The notes under the pieces: generated by a model
What the model was told of the DNA's origin: nothing
The model's input: the letters and a program-made list of their open reading frames with translations, nothing else
Databases searched by the model: none
Shown here: positions 20,816 through 32,821 of the stretch, in pieces
How the letters are laid out: each line of letters starts with the position of its first letter
Position numbering within the stretch: the first letter of the stretch is position 1
Translations under genes and position numbers: made by a program
NCBI GenBank assembly: GCA_037043455.1
Contig: JAWPHD010001420.1
Coordinates: 248,001-312,000 of the forward strand
Length of the DNA stretch: 64,000 nt
Source of the DNA: Cyrtodaria siliqua
Lineage: Eukaryota; Mollusca; Bivalvia; Adapedonta; Hiatellidae
Direction: 5' to 3'

Positions 20816-21424
20816 GGGGACCACACAGCAAGTTTTAAACAAACATTAAAATTAGTGTCTCAATTTATTAATCCAATATCATATTGACTTTAAACCCGCT
20901 TGTCTAATTATCAAAAGTGGTAACCTAGTTTGACTGATACCAAGAAATGAAAAGTGCACTTTACTTCCCAGTAGTCATACTTGGCGTTTAAGCTATGTAG
21001 ATACAGGGAACCAAAAGCATGACAGGGGACCAACATATAATACCCATTAGTAAAAGCTGGGTGGGATAAATAGGGGGCAGGTTTTTATATGGGCCATCTC
21101 CGCCCGTACTATTTACCATATTAATTTTAGCAATGTGACTTGAGATATGGTACATTTAATCAGTTCAGTAGAGTACGTATAAATAGTCATCGATGCAGGG
21201 TGGGATGGATAGACGTGAACGTTTTAAGCCTGCACCCGTCCTCTGCCCAGTCCCCCTATTGATATTCACCATATGTTATCAATGTGATTGTTGAGGTTAT
21301 GGTATGTTTAATCAGGGTTTTCATCAGCCCAGAAACAGGTTGGGACAGAAAACTGACAGATTTAAGCACCCACTCCAGCCCTATGACCCCATTTATATTC
21401 ATCATATTTCAATTTTAGTTTACA

Positions 21425-21612
21425 TAGGGTTGCAGGTTCGAATCCCACTGGGAGTGAGAAAGTGTCGATTCTTACGGATGGCAGGAGGTATACAGTACTG
21501 GTTCTACACAGGGAAAATATGAAAATCTGCCTCTACCACAAAAACATCGACCATCATATATGGCCTAAAATATGCTAAATATTACGTAAAACCCTATTCA
21601 AACAAACAATGA
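21425..21612 (+). repeat. SINE 3' part
   Basis: Begins in the B box (GCAGGTTCGAATCCCACTGG), continues with ACGGATGGCAGGAGGTATAC and ends CCCTATTCAAACAAAC. Same family as 20170-20430, opposite strand, lacking the A-box half. It directly abuts the end of the duplicated segment 20912-21427. Confidence 0.65.
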
Positions 21613-22269
21613 AAATTGTTTAAACCCGCTTGTCTAATTATAATTAAATAAAATGTAGAGTTTACACTTTTTTTCTTACTCTACCATACGTTTAAATATA
21701 CTACTCAAAATTTGCTAAGGATCACTTTTATTCTTCCATATAATTTTATTAGAAATTAATTCACAATAACGATATTAGTTTCATTGATACTTCCACAAAT
21801 CCAGTCATGAGATCACATGATCATACACTGCCCTAAATAATTGCATGTAAAATAGAAATAATGCTATTTATTTCAGCAAGAAATTTAGACAGCAAAAAAA
21901 TTATCCTTAGCAAATTTTGAGTAGTATATATTGTTGGTGCAATATAATTACCAGTCAGTAATATACAAAAACAAATTGCTTTATACTCTTCTTATTATTA
22001 ATATTAATGATTGAACAAAGGCAATTTATGCGAAAAACAAACTGGACCCAAGCTTTTAAAAATCAAGATTGTCTTGTGTTCTTTTAGAGGTAACAACCTA
22101 CGCTATTTAAAGGTAACTATCTCCTGTTTGGTTAAACAACCCTGACATTAGAGGTAACACATTTTACTTGAATACGTGTGTATATGTTGGAAACTGTCTT
22201 TAGAGTACTAATAGAGAGTTGTTACCTTTAATATAACAATAAAAATAAAAGTTATTACTTCTAAGAGAA
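21613..22269. other. Intronic-looking AT-rich stretch
   Basis: No gene seen. An inverted pair, ACTACTCAAAATTTGCTAAG (21701-21720) and TTAGCAAATTTTGAGTAGTA (21907-21926), brackets about 225 bp and suggests a small MITE. Sequence at 21940-22080 recurs in diverged form at 58780-58925. Confidence 0.55.
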
Positions 22270-22685
22270 GAGTTGATAGTTACCTGTAGCAGAGATGTTA
22301 CCTGTAACGTTGGAATTGTTACCTTTAACCTTGGAATTGTTGCTTTAACATTGAAATTGTTACCTTTAACATTGGAGTTGTTACATTAACGTTGGAATTG
22401 TTACCTTTAATGGTGGATTTAACATTGGAATTGTTACCTTTAACATTGAAGATATCTTCAACGTTACCTTTACCATTGGAATTGTTACCTTTAACATCGG
22501 AATTGTTACCTTCAACATTGGAATTGTTACTTTTAACATTGGAATTGTTACCTTTAGCATTGGAGTTGTTACATTACCGTTGAAATTGTTACCTTTAATG
22601 TTGCATTTAACCTTTACCGTTGGAATTGATACCTTTAACATTGGAATTGTTACCTTTAACATTGGAATTTGTTGCACTGGTTTCG
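22270..22685. repeat. 21-bp minisatellite
   Basis: Runs of ATTGTTACCTTTAACATTGG with variants, about 17 units. The length is a multiple of three, so both strands contain spurious open frames. It lies in the intron between the two ACADM-like exons at 20602 and 23016. Confidence 0.9.
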
Positions 22686-22842
22686 ATTTTTTCAACACTT
22701 TATCTTAACACGGAGCGAGTAAAGACAAGGTAACAGGTAGTTAAAGTCTGCGTTTTTTTACACGAAATGTTGATAAGTTGAGTTTTGTAAATTAGCCGAA
22801 CATGAAACATGAAACTTGCTGTTGGTAAATATTTCCTGCTAT

Positions 22843-23036
22843 ATTGTATTATTTGTAATTCAGATTTAGAGAGTACCGCCAAGTCCTGCTATATTGTATT
22901 ATTTGTAATTCAGATTTACGAGGGTACCGCCCAGTCCTGCTATATTGTATTATTTGTAATTCAGATTTACGAGGGTACCGCCCAGTCCTGCTATATTGTA
23001 TTATTTGTAATTCAGATTTACGAGGGTACCGCCCAG
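22843..23036 (+). repeat. 51-bp units made from the ACADM last-exon splice acceptor
   Basis: The unit CCTGCTATATTGTATTATTT, GTAATTCAG, ATTTACGAGGGTACCGCCCAG spans the end of the intron and the first 21 exon bases. Exon-like starts occur at 22864, 22914, 22965 and 23016. Only the last continues into a full exon. The first has a stop (ATTTAG). Block A has one unit only (3127-3175). Confidence 0.9.
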
Positions 23037-23087
23037 ATACAAAGACTCATCATATCCAGAGAAATGCTGACCAAGGCCAAAGAATAG
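23016..23087 (+). CDS. ACADM: ACADM-like terminal exon (block B copy)
   Basis: 24 codons: IYEGTAQIQRLIISRE then MLTKAKE and TAG. IYEGT carries the catalytic glutamate of medium-chain acyl-CoA dehydrogenase, which abstracts the alpha proton of the acyl-CoA. The IYQ-IYEGT-QIQRLI signature across the exon pair favours ACADM over short-chain or isovaleryl enzymes. Three decoy acceptors with the first seven codons lie just upstream (22864, 22914, 22965); use of a decoy would add out-of-frame or repeated sequence. Coding integrity of this exon is good; the gene as a whole looks incomplete. Confidence 0.75.
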   Translation: MYEGTAQIQRLIISREMLTKAKE

Positions 23088-23901
23088 GCACTGCAGTGCT
23101 CTGTACCAAAGATATATTTATATGTATCTCTAGCCTGGGACATCGGTCAGACAGGCTAAATGTTTAACATTTGACAGGGATTTGTATTCAATACATAATG
23201 ATTGTATCGGGTGAAAATGTTTACTTGTGGGTGTGCTTTCACCAGCTAAAATTCCAAAGTTATTTCCATATAGTGATTGGTGTCAATTCATATATAAGGG
23301 CTATTCCATTAAAACATACATGGGACCCCAGAAAGACACTTTTGCAATTGAACACCTCCCATAGATGCAATATTGAGTTTAAAGAACCAACTTACGGAAA
23401 TAGGGTTTCCCCATAGATAGTGCTTAATAAATTGCCTTCCTGGGGTCCCTGGTATCTTTTGATGGAATAGCACTAAATGAAAACTCTCATAATGGGCTTT
23501 GGTTTCATATAAAATGTACATATGCATTAAATGAAGCAGCATGTTTCATCCAGTTTAATTATTGTTTATGGAAATGTTTTGTCAGGAACACTCGACGACT
23601 CGTTGTTGTTTTTTAAATGAGATTTATATTACCATCAATTGTACATATAATTCAAACATTAATTTATAAGAACCTTTAGCATCAGTTGAATTAATATTAA
23701 TGCCGAGTCAAGAGACGGTCTATTTCATTAAGTTGAACAATAATTAAATTTGTGTGAATATAAACGGGTCCAAGATGGCAAAGAAATGTCATTAATTCAA
23801 TAGTAAATAAAGACTTCAGCTTGGCTTCCATGTTTAGTATATGTTTAAATTGCATATTATTTATCAAACGGCCGAGATAAGAATAAACAAGTCAAATTTA
23901 A
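23088..23901. other. ACADM 3' flank and intergenic block sequence
   Basis: No further gene. Collinear with 3227-3655 and 4203-4631 of block A, and in part with 42900-43375 of block C. It has a deletion of about 60 bp relative to A at 23272, and the empty site of the A foldback at about 23472. Confidence 0.6.
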
Positions 23902-24305
23902 ATTCATTAAAGAAACTAACTCACTAACTTACCGAAAAATGACACTACTAAACTGTTTATCAGAACTCTATCCAGGTAATAATGTATATCTGCCAAATAA
24001 ACGTATATGATTTTTCAGGGGTTCTTATAATACACGTGATTAAATATGTGTAAAATGAATTATGAGTTTGTAACTCTTAATTCAACGCTCTTGTTCTAGC
24101 ACCCCAAATACTAGGGCCTTGAATTAAGAGTTGCCAACTCATAATTCATTTACACATATTCAGTCACGGGTATTTTCAGAATCTGTATAAAACCTATACT
24201 TTTAATCGGCACATATACATCATTGCATAACCCAAACACCTGGATAGAGTTTTGATAAACGCTTTTGTAGTATAATTTTGCCATTATTTGGCGGGTTAGT
24301 TTCTT
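23902..24305. mobile_element. Foldback MITE (block B copy)
   Basis: Same element as 4632-5035: arms AAAGAAACTAACTCACTAAC and GGCGGGTTAGTTTCTTT, with a centre near 24095-24115. Confidence 0.8.
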
Positions 24306-25019
24306 TAATCCATAACCCGCTAAGCACGACTATAATAGCCTTTGCGTCCGTTGTAAACCCAGATGAGCCTGCGAGTAACTGATCAGGTTTACAATGTCTG
24401 GCTGTTGATCAATCATTACCCCCAAAACACCCCTTTGTAACATAAATGGAATGGTCTTAATTCAAAGAAAGAACAGTCCATTATATATATGTAGGGGTTA
24501 AGGGTTAATGAATAGTCCTTTGACTAGTGTGAAAATAACTGTTACTTTCCTTTAGTATGTACTTTTGATAAATCTACCAAAATGTAATAATAACTGAAAG
24601 AAGAACATTCATGTTTCACATGGATTTCAGTTTCTGAGATGAAATACGGAATAGAGGAAAGGTATTGCTTTCATTTTGAGGGTTAGCATAATATAATTTA
24701 TTCACATCTTTACAAATATGCCGTTGATTGTTATACTATTCTGGTGATCAAATTGTTTATATGATATGATAAAACACTGATATTTGATATTTTTGTTTGA
24801 GTATTTTAAGGCCTTATATCACAAGATAATGTTTATTTTACATACTTCATACACTATATTTAAGCTAAGTAACGCTCGGGTACGCGTGGAACTATATTTG
24901 TTACACATCTGCACTGTTTATCAGTGATGTAGACGTCAAGACAAATGTCTTTTTATTGTGCTCCCATGTTGAAGAAAATGGAAACAAGACCTCTGCAAAC
25001 GGCATATGAATAAATTTGT
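24306..25019. other. Intergenic duplicated sequence
   Basis: No gene seen. Collinear with 5036-5744. Confidence 0.4.
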
Positions 25020-25510
25020 GCTTAAATGATGTCCACCAAAGACAACACTTCAAATGACCAAGTATCAAACAAATAAAAGCGAGGTAATCATAAAAAGTTA
25101 AGTTATGAGGTTAAGTGGTTTAACCAAGCTTAAGTTTGGGGAAAATATAGCAAAATATGACATTGACCTTGGTATTTTTTGTCGTCCAGCGATGTCCACC
25201 AATGCCTTACAATACATATGACCAAGTATTAAAGTCATAAAGTGAGGCAATCACATAAAGTTAACTGAGGTTAAGTTACCTAACCAAAGTTAAGATTGGG
25301 AAAAATAATGCAAAATATGACCTTGACGTTGGTAGTTTTTGTCGTTCAATGCCGACAATACATATGACCAAATACCAAACAAAGAAATTAAGTTATCACA
25401 TAAAGCTAACTGAGGTTAAATTACCTAACCAAGGTTAAGTTACCTAACCAATGTTAAGTTCGGAAAAAATAAAAATGACCTTGACCTTGGTAAGTTTGGC
25501 ATTATGTGAT
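25020..25510. repeat. Tandem array with GACCTTGACC motifs (block B copy)
   Basis: Three units as at 5745-6240. The last carries an extra short repeat (TTAAGTTACCTAACCAA twice, about 25418-25455). AATGACCTTGACCTTGG is present near 25473. Confidence 0.75.
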
Positions 25511-25699
25511 GTCCCTTGACCCAACAAAGCATCTGATAAAGTTTCAAAAACATTCAAGCAGCGGTTGTTGAGCTAAAGTTGATTTACAATGCGGACGCCG
25601 CCGCCAGACAAGTGACTGCTATGTCAAAAAGGGGGAAATTGCTGTTGTAATGACCATACGTTGTTTTCGCTTAATGACCTATTTCCAGCCTATTGTATT

Positions 25700-25758
25700 T
25701 AGCGTGTGTGTGGGGGTGTGGGGGGGGGGGTTGGGGGGGGGGGGGGGCGGTGAGTGGG
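25700..25758. repeat. G-rich low-complexity tract
   Basis: GTGTGTGTGGGGGTGTGG followed by long G runs (25720-25747). Expanded relative to 6425-6480. Could fold as a G-quadruplex. Confidence 0.85.
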
Positions 25759-25943
25759 AATTTGTATAGGTAACTGTAAATAACCTTTAGCCTCTCAATT
25801 ACATGAGAAAACGGTGTTATTCAATTTTGTTTCAAATGTTGAGGTCCACCCAGTTAATTTTTGTGTGAAGTAAATATATTACAACATAAAAGCAGGTCTT
25901 TCATTAGTTTAGTTTTTTTTTTGCTACAGAAACAATAAATTAT

Positions 25944-26075
25944 CTATAAAGTTTTGTATTTAGTACAGCCACAGAACTATAAAGTTTTGTATTTAGTACA
26001 GCCACAGACCTATAAAGTTTTGTATTTAGTACAGCCACAGACCTACAAAGTTTTGTATTTATTACAGCCACAGAC
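25944..26075. repeat. 33-bp minisatellite, four units
   Basis: Same unit as at 6669-6767 (CTATAAAGTTTTGTATTTAG), with one more copy. Confidence 0.9.
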
Positions 26076-26599
26076 CTAATAACAATTATTATTTTTATGG
26101 CTGTGGTACATCTAACTTGTTAATTATTAGTTTTCTTCATAAAAGGAAAGTACAAAGTATTATATATATTGCTATACACTAGATTCTGTTCAATGCTATT
26201 CAAAGAAACAACTTTACTCGGGCCTCCGTTTATAAGTATACCTGATCTATTCGGCATGTAGCATGTTAACAGTATCCATGCTTTTTCAATGATCATTTGG
26301 CATTGGGAAATAGGTCCTTAACATCTCCTTTAGTTTTTATCGAATCGGAAATATCCGTGTGAGTTTAGAATGCTTTGGTTTAATTATATTTTTACATAAT
26401 TAATATAATATTTGCTGAGGACCCCATGGATGATTGTGATTATCCAATTATCTCTCTCATTATTAGCTCTACTCGCTGAAGGCCAGCAGAGCTTATGGGA
26501 AGACGAGTTGTCCGTCCGTCTGTTAACTTTTGTCTTTTTAACACTCTAGGGCCTTCATTTTTAATCGGATCTTTACGAAACTTTACCAGTGTCTTTATA

Positions 26600-27937
26600 C
26601 GAGGGGGATTCAATATGTAATGTCCATATGCATAATAATTACAAGCAACACATTTTTTAAGTACTTTTTTATGTCATGCCTTCAAAGTAATCTCCACGAG
26701 CAGCAATACATAACTTCAGTCGTACAATCCACTTCCGGAAAGCCCAAGCGTAGTCCTCCTTGAGTATACCTGCCAGACACTGAAATACCGCTGAGCCGAC
26801 TGCCTTACGTGATGCATAACGCCGCCCAGAGAGGTGCCTCTTCAGTCTGGGAAAGAGAAAGAAGTCACAGGGTGCAAGGTCTGGGGAATACGGTGGACGG
26901 GGGACCACTGTCACTTTCTCCTTACTGAGAAATGTTGTTACTACAGCGGACTTGTGATCTGGCGCATTGTCGTGAAGGAGACGCACACCTTTCATTCCGG
27001 TCGCAGGACGGCGTTTTAAATAGTGTTTCTTGACCTTTTGCAAAACGTTCTGCTTATAGAATGCTCCAGTAACAGTCCGCCGTCTTGGAACAGGCACTTG
27101 TACTACAGGTACTTGGTTGTTGAAGAAAATTGCGTACATCACCTTCTTAACACTCGTTGTTCTTTTGGCAATTGAAGGTCTACGTGTATGTTTAGTAGCC
27201 CATAATTTATTGTCTATCTTACGATAGGGCTCGAAAAAATGTACCCACGTTTCGTCACCTGTCACAATATATGCAAAACGCCGACTGTCATACTTCGGGT
27301 ACATTTTCAAAAGTTTACGGGCTGTTTTCAGACGTTGTTGCTTTTGCTCGTCCGTTAGCAAATGTGGGATCCAGCGCGCTGTAATCCTTCTTAATTTCAA
27401 TACCTTTTTCAGAATGAAAAAAGCCGACCCCGTTGGAATGCCCACAGTATGAGCTATGTCCTTAGTGGTATATCTTGCATCTTTGCGGAGTAATCCCTTG
27501 ACCTTTTCAATGTTTTTAGAGGTCACTACAGAACGTTTTCTGCATGGCTTTGGGTCATCTTTAACTTGCTGTTGCCCGCTTTTGAATTTCTTAATCCACC
27601 TATCAACAGTCCTATACGAGACTTCATTATGTCCATAAGCAGTGCATATTTCCTTATATATGGCACGTGCTTTAAAACCAAGTCCATAGCGCACTTTGAT
27701 ATAGCTCCTTATTTGATCACTATTTGGAGCTATTTTCCCTACCATTTCTAATGCAGTGTATATGACTCGGTGTTTTCAACTGCATTGAATATTGACTTAT
27801 AGTCATCGGACCAATAAGAATTTGGTATCACTGTATTGGTTATGCATTGAACCATGCAATCATTTAAACTGCACTTGTTTCACGATGATATTAAGAAAGA
27901 AATAGATGGATGGACATTACATATTGAATCCCCCTCG
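26600..27937 (-). mobile_element. Mariner transposon with perfect 28-bp terminal inverted repeats
   Basis: The left repeat 26600-26627 (CGAGGGGGATTCAATATGTA, then ATGTCCAT) is an exact reverse complement of 27910-27937. TA lies on both sides (26598-26599 and 27938-27939). Length is 1338 bp, typical for mariners. Block A at 7276-7300 shows the unoccupied site (CAGTGTCTTTATATCAATGA). Perfect ends and an open transposase point to a recent insertion. Confidence 0.97.
26669..27745 (-). CDS. Mariner transposase (DD34D)
   Basis: A 358-aa, uninterrupted open frame filling the mariner. Residues about 10-55 form the first helix-turn-helix (YRTVDRWIKKFKSG) and about 75-125 the second. The linker motif reads WIPHLLTDEQK. 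The catalytic DDE/D domain has Asp in VTGDETWVHFF, Asp in LLHDNAPDH, and Asp in YSPDLAPCDFFLFPRLK, with exactly 34 residues between the second and third, the hallmark of mariners. The enzyme cuts at the terminal repeats and inserts at TA. The start codon is 165 bases inside the right end, and the stop lies 41 bases inside the left repeat. All three catalytic Asp residues are present, so activity is possible. Confidence 0.96.
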   Translation of the reverse strand: MVGKIAPNSDQIRSYIKVRYGLGFKARAIYKEICTAYGHNEVSYRTVDRWIKKFKSGQQQVKDDPKPCRKRSVVTSKNIEKVKGLLRKDARYTTKDIAHTVGIPTGSAFFILKKVLKLRRITARWIPHLLTDEQKQQRLKTARKLLKMYPKYDSRRFAYIVTGDETWVHFFEPYRKIDNKLWATKHTRRPSIAKRTTSVKKVMYAIFFNNQVPVVQVPVPRRRTVTGAFYKQNVLQKVKKHYLKRRPATGMKGVRLLHDNAPDHKSAVVTTFLSKEKVTVVPRPPYSPDLAPCDFFLFPRLKRHLSGRRYASRKAVGSAVFQCLAGILKEDYAWAFRKWIVRLKLCIAARGDYFEGMT

Positions 27938-29794
27938 TATCAATGAAAGCTCGGACAAGTTAAAAAACCAGCCGTTTTGTTGAAAAATGCCATTTGAAGC
28001 CTTGTGAACACTCTAGCACCTTCATTTATTTTTGATCTTTACCAAACTTGCATAGATTATTAATACCATTGAAAGTTAGGATAAGTTCGAAAACCAGCTA
28101 AATTGGGTCAGTAACACCAGAGTTATGGTCCTTGGTTTTCTGAAAAATGCCATTTTCTGCCTTGTGAACACACTAGCACCTTTATTTATTATTTGATCTT
28201 TGCCAAACTTGCAAAGATTGTTTATATCAATGAAAGCTATAACAAGTTCGAAATTCAGGCAAATGGGTTAAGTAACATCAGAGTTATGGTGCTTTTTTTT
28301 CTCTGAAAAATGCAATTTTCTGCCTTGTGAACACTAGCACCTTCATTTATTATTTAATCTTTACCAAACTTGCACAGATTGTTAATACTATTAAACGCTA
28401 GGACTAGTTGGAAAAACCAGCCAGATCGGATCAGTAACACCGGAGTTATGGCCCTTGTTTTTGCTGGAAAATGAATTTTACTACTTTGTGAACAATCTAG
28501 CACCTTCATTTATTATTTGATCTATTTGAAAACTAGCCAGATCGGATTCATTTCACCGGAGTTATGGCCCTTGTTTTGCTGAGAAATGCCATATTAAGCC
28601 TTGTGAACACTCTAGCACTTTCATTTATTCTGATTGTTAATATCAATGAAAGCTCGGACAAGTTTGAAAACCAGCCAAATCGGATCAGTAACACCGGAGT
28701 TATGGCCCTTGTTTTTCTGAAAAACGCCATTTTCTGCGTTGTGAACACTCGATCACCTTCATTTATTATTTAATCTTTACCAAACTTGCACAGATTGTTA
28801 ATATCAATGAAAGCTAGGACTCGGATCAGTAATACTGTAATGCTGTATTTTGCCTCAAGACGATAAGGATTTTATTTGGCCAGATATTAATGAAACTTTG
28901 TAGGGATGATCAGTACCAAATCTATTTATGTATATCGTCACCGTGTTCCACTAGAGTGATTTTTGGCAGAGTTATGGCCCTTTAAAGGTTTTAATACACA
29001 CACTTTGTCCGGACTTTTATTTCTTGAACCCCTGGCCGGATTTCAGCGAAACTTTGCAGGGATGATCAGTACCAGGCCTAGTGGTGCATATCAACACTAT
29101 GTTTTGCTTGAATGCTTTTTGGCTGAGTTATGGCCCTTTAAACGTTTTACTAAACAAGCTTTATCTGGACTATTTCTCTTGAAACCTTGGCTGGATTTCA
29201 ACGAAACTTTGTAGGCATGATAAGTACCAGCCTAGTTATGCATGTCGGTTGAAAGATTTTTGGTTGAGTTATGGCCCTTTAAAGGTTTTAATACACAAAT
29301 TTTGTACGGACTACATTATCATGAACACCTGACCGGATTTTAGTGAAGCTTTGCAGGGATGATCAGTACCAGGCCTAGTTGTGCATGTCATCGCCGTGTT
29401 CCGGTTGAATGATTTTTGTGGAGTTTTAGCCCTTAAAGGTTTTGATACACAAACTTTATCCAGAATAGTCGCTTCTGAACTCCTGGCCGAATTTGAACGA
29501 AATTTGGCAGGGATGAGGAGTACCAGGCCTATTTGCGCCTATAATCGCTGTGTTCTGGTTGAATGAGTTATAGCATACTATACACAAATATAGCCTAATA
29601 TACACAAACTTTATCCAGACAATTTTACCTGAACCCCTGGCTGAATTTCAGTGAAATTTGGCAGGAATGATCAGTACCAAGCCTAGTTGCGCATGTTCTT
29701 GTCGTGTTCCACATAAAATATTCCATATAGCCGGTATAGCGATACAGGCCCTCTTGGGCCTCTTGTATAAAATTCTGAATATTATTAATGATTT

Positions 29795-31750
29795 TTAGCC
29801 GAATTAATGGCCGAAGGCCAGTCGTCCGTTAAATTTTGCCTTGTGAACACTCTAGGGCTTTTATTATTAATTGGATCTTTACGAAACTTTGACAGTGTCT
29901 TTATATCAATAAAGCTCGGTCAAGTTCGAAAACCAGCGAGATCGGATTAGTTTTACCGGAGTTAAGGCCCTTGTTTTGCTGAAAAATGCTATAGTAAGCA
30001 TTGTGAACACTCTAGCACCTTCATTTATTATTTCTCAGATTGTTAATATTAATGAAATCTCGGATTGGTTTGAAAATCAGCCAAATCGAATCAATAACAC
30101 CGGAGTAATGACCCTTGTTTTTCTGAAAAAATGCTATTTTCTGCCTGGTGAACACGCTAGGGCCTTCAATATTAATCAGATCTTTACGAAACTTTGCCAG
30201 TGTCTTTATATCAAATAAAGCTCGAACAAGTTCGAAAACTAGCCAGATCGGAATAATTTCACCGGAGTTATGGGCTTTGTTTTGCTGAAAAATGCCACAT
30301 TAAGCCTTGTGAACACTCTAGCACCTTCATTTATTGTTTGATCTTTACGAAACTTGCACAGATTGTTAATATCAATAAAAGCTCAGACAAGTTCGAAAAC
30401 CAGCCAGATCGGACCAGTAACAACAGAATTATGACCCTTGATTTAGTTAAAAATGCTATAGTTTGCCTCGTTAAGATGATAGGGCCTTCATTTTTCATGC
30501 GATCTTTACGAAACTTTATCAGATTGTTAATATCAATGAAAGCTTGGACAAGTTCGAAAACCATCCAGATTGGACCATTAAATCGGAGTCATGGCCCTTA
30601 ATTTTCTGAAATATGCTATATCTTGGCCTCATTAAGACGAACGGGCCTTATTTTGGTCGGATTTCATTGAAACTTTGCAGGGATGATCAGTACCACGCCT
30701 AGTTGTACATAGTCACCGTGTTCCAGTTGTATGATGTTGTCGGAGTTATAGCCCTTTAAAGGTTTTAATGCAAAAAACTTTGTTTTGACTAGTTCTCCTG
30801 AACCCCTGGCCGGATTAAACGAAACTTTTTAGGGATGATCAATTCCATGTCTAGTTGTGCAAATCATCGCCGTGTTCCGGTGGAATGATTTTTGGCGGAG
30901 TTATGGCCCTTTAAAGGTTTTAATACACAAACTTTGTTCTGTCTAGTTTTCCTGAACCTCTGGCCGGATTTAAACGAAACTTTTTAGGGATGATCAATTC
31001 CATGTCTAGTTGTGCAAAGCATTGCCCTGTTCCGGTTGAATGATTTTTTGCAGAATTATGGCCCTTTTAAGGTTTTAATACACAACTTTTGTCTGATCTA
31101 CTTCTCCTGAACACCTCGCCAGATTTCAATGAAACTTTGCAGAGATGATCAGCACCAAGCCTAGTCGTGCATGTCATCGTTGCGTTCCGGTTTACAGATA
31201 TTTGGCAGAGCTATGGCCCTTTAAAGGATTTTGATATCACATATTTTCCGGACTAGTTCTCTTGAACCCCTGGCTGGATATAGACGAAACTTGACAAGGA
31301 TGATCAGTATTAAGCATAGTTGTGCATATCATCGCCATATTTCGGTTGAATGATTTTTGGCAGAGTTATGGCCCTTTAAATCTTTTAATACACAAACTTT
31401 GTCCAGATTAGTCTCTTCTGAACTCTTTGCCAGCTTTCAGCGAATCTTGGCGGGGATGATCAGTACTAAGCTTAGCCTAGTTACACCTGTCATTGCCATG
31501 TTCTGGTTGAATGACTTTTGGCAGAGTTAGGAGCCCTTTAAGGTTTTAATACACTAACTTTGTCTAGACTAGTTCTCTTGAACCTCTGGCTGGATTTCAA
31601 CGAAACTTTGCAGGGATGATCAGTACCTAAGCCTAGTTGCGTATATCATAACCACGTTCCGGTTGAATGATTTTTGAAAGACTTATGGCCCCTTATACAT
31701 AAAATTTATCTTGAGCCAATAGAGCGTCCACAGGCCCTCTTGGGTCTCTT
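29795..31750 (+). mobile_element. Hairpin-ended (Helentron-like) element B2
   Basis: Starts TTAGCCGAATTAATGGCCGA (hairpin with AAGGCC). Type 1 units run to about 30650, type 3 units to about 31700. It ends CAGGCCCTCTTGGGTCTCTT near 31750. Separated from B1 by only 29 bp. The 3' half matches block A up to 11299. Confidence 0.65.
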
Positions 31751-31784
31751 TTTATTAATATTATTTTATCATTGTAAGATTACC

Positions 31785-32600
31785 ACAGCAGTCTCATTAA
31801 AATCAGACCGTTTTTCACGCTAGGATACTCGACGCTACTAAGGATCTGAAAACACTGCACTGGAGGTCGCGTCAAACTGACCTTACGATAAGCCAATCAA
31901 TCCAATTTCAGCCTACAAAATTGCTCGGTATAGACTGCTTTACTGCGCATGTCGCGTTTCAGTCAAATGCTGTGAAGCAGTCCATGCTCGGTATTGAAAG
32001 AGATAATGTCCGTAACTTTCAGTTTATAAAACACAAAAAAAAGCGTTGACAAATAGAACACATAAACCTTTTGAATATTTGCTGTATAAAACCAAAATTG
32101 TTACGGAATTCAATAGCGGTACAAAAAAAATATACCGCTTCGTAGGGTTTAACCCGTAACCCACTCTCAAATCACACTCACGGGTAATAAAACTAGAACG
32201 TCGCAATAGCCTACCTCTGCGCTAGCGGGCCAAATGTATTAATACGTACTGTATTGAAAACCTAATGTTGTAATAATCTCGGTAGAATAATGTTCCGAAT
32301 GTTTCACAAAAACATGACTGCGCCTTTGATTTTCTTGCTGTAAAACATGCCATTTAGTGCATTTCTTTGAATTTATCGCGCAATCCACAGCATTAACACA
32401 CGGCGACTTTATGTGTTTTATGTGTATTTTCGTTTGTTCATTTCACGCGAACATTATCTGAAGACAAGTGCATATGAAACACGCGATTTCATTGGTTGCA
32501 TTCAGCTGATCTTCTCATGAATATTGTTTAGATGAAAGGTCTATCTGACGTGACCTCCAAGGCGGTGTTGTCAGATCCTATAGCGGAGAGATTGAGACTG
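31785..32600. mobile_element. Inverted-repeat element, block B copy
   Basis: Matches 11333-12170. Ends are eroded: the left reads CAGCAGTCTCATTAAAATCA, and the right has lost the stretch before GAGATTGAGACTGCCATATC. Contains the tRNA-like sequence 32135-32230. Confidence 0.6.
32135..32230 (-). other. tRNA-like sequence (block B copy)
   Basis: On the - strand, GCCCGCTAGCGCAGAGGTAG through ACGGGTTAAACCCTACGAAG. A-box TAGCGCAGAGG is kept; the B-box reads GGGTTAAACCC. The 3' acceptor side has changed and no longer pairs fully. Pseudogene or SINE head. Confidence 0.35.
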
Positions 32601-32821
32601 CCATATCTTTATATAGTAAACAATTCTCAAGCTTGATTATTTGTTGATATTATGCTACATGACCGATTAGCTCAGGTACATAAACCAGGGTCTTTTATAT
32701 ATGGTTTAGAAATAACTCAGTATTCCAAAATATGGTTGTCATCTCTACCTGTATCTATCGATTTACGGCTTATCGAGTATTTGATGAATATCGACAGAAA
32801 AAGAATGGTAGTGTTACATTT

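Larger units (their letters stand above)
26463..29765 (+). mobile_element. Hairpin-ended (Helentron-like) element B1, interrupted by mariner
   Basis: Starts TTAGCTCTACTCGCTGAAGG with a hairpin partner GGCCAGCAGAGCT. Ends with a hairpin, AGGCCCTCTTGGGCCT, then CTTG (29765). The core is type 1 units (26525-28850, with the mariner inside the first) then type 3 units (28860-29700). Block C at about 44965 (CTCTCTTTAATAAAATTCTG) resembles the empty site. No coding sequence except the nested mariner. Confidence 0.68.

Noticed and set aside
22381..22698. - strand frame with MLKVTIP repeats
   Set aside because: A 21-bp intronic minisatellite that stays open only because its unit is a multiple of three.
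26834..27019. + strand frame within the mariner
   Set aside because: Antisense shadow of the transposase gene.
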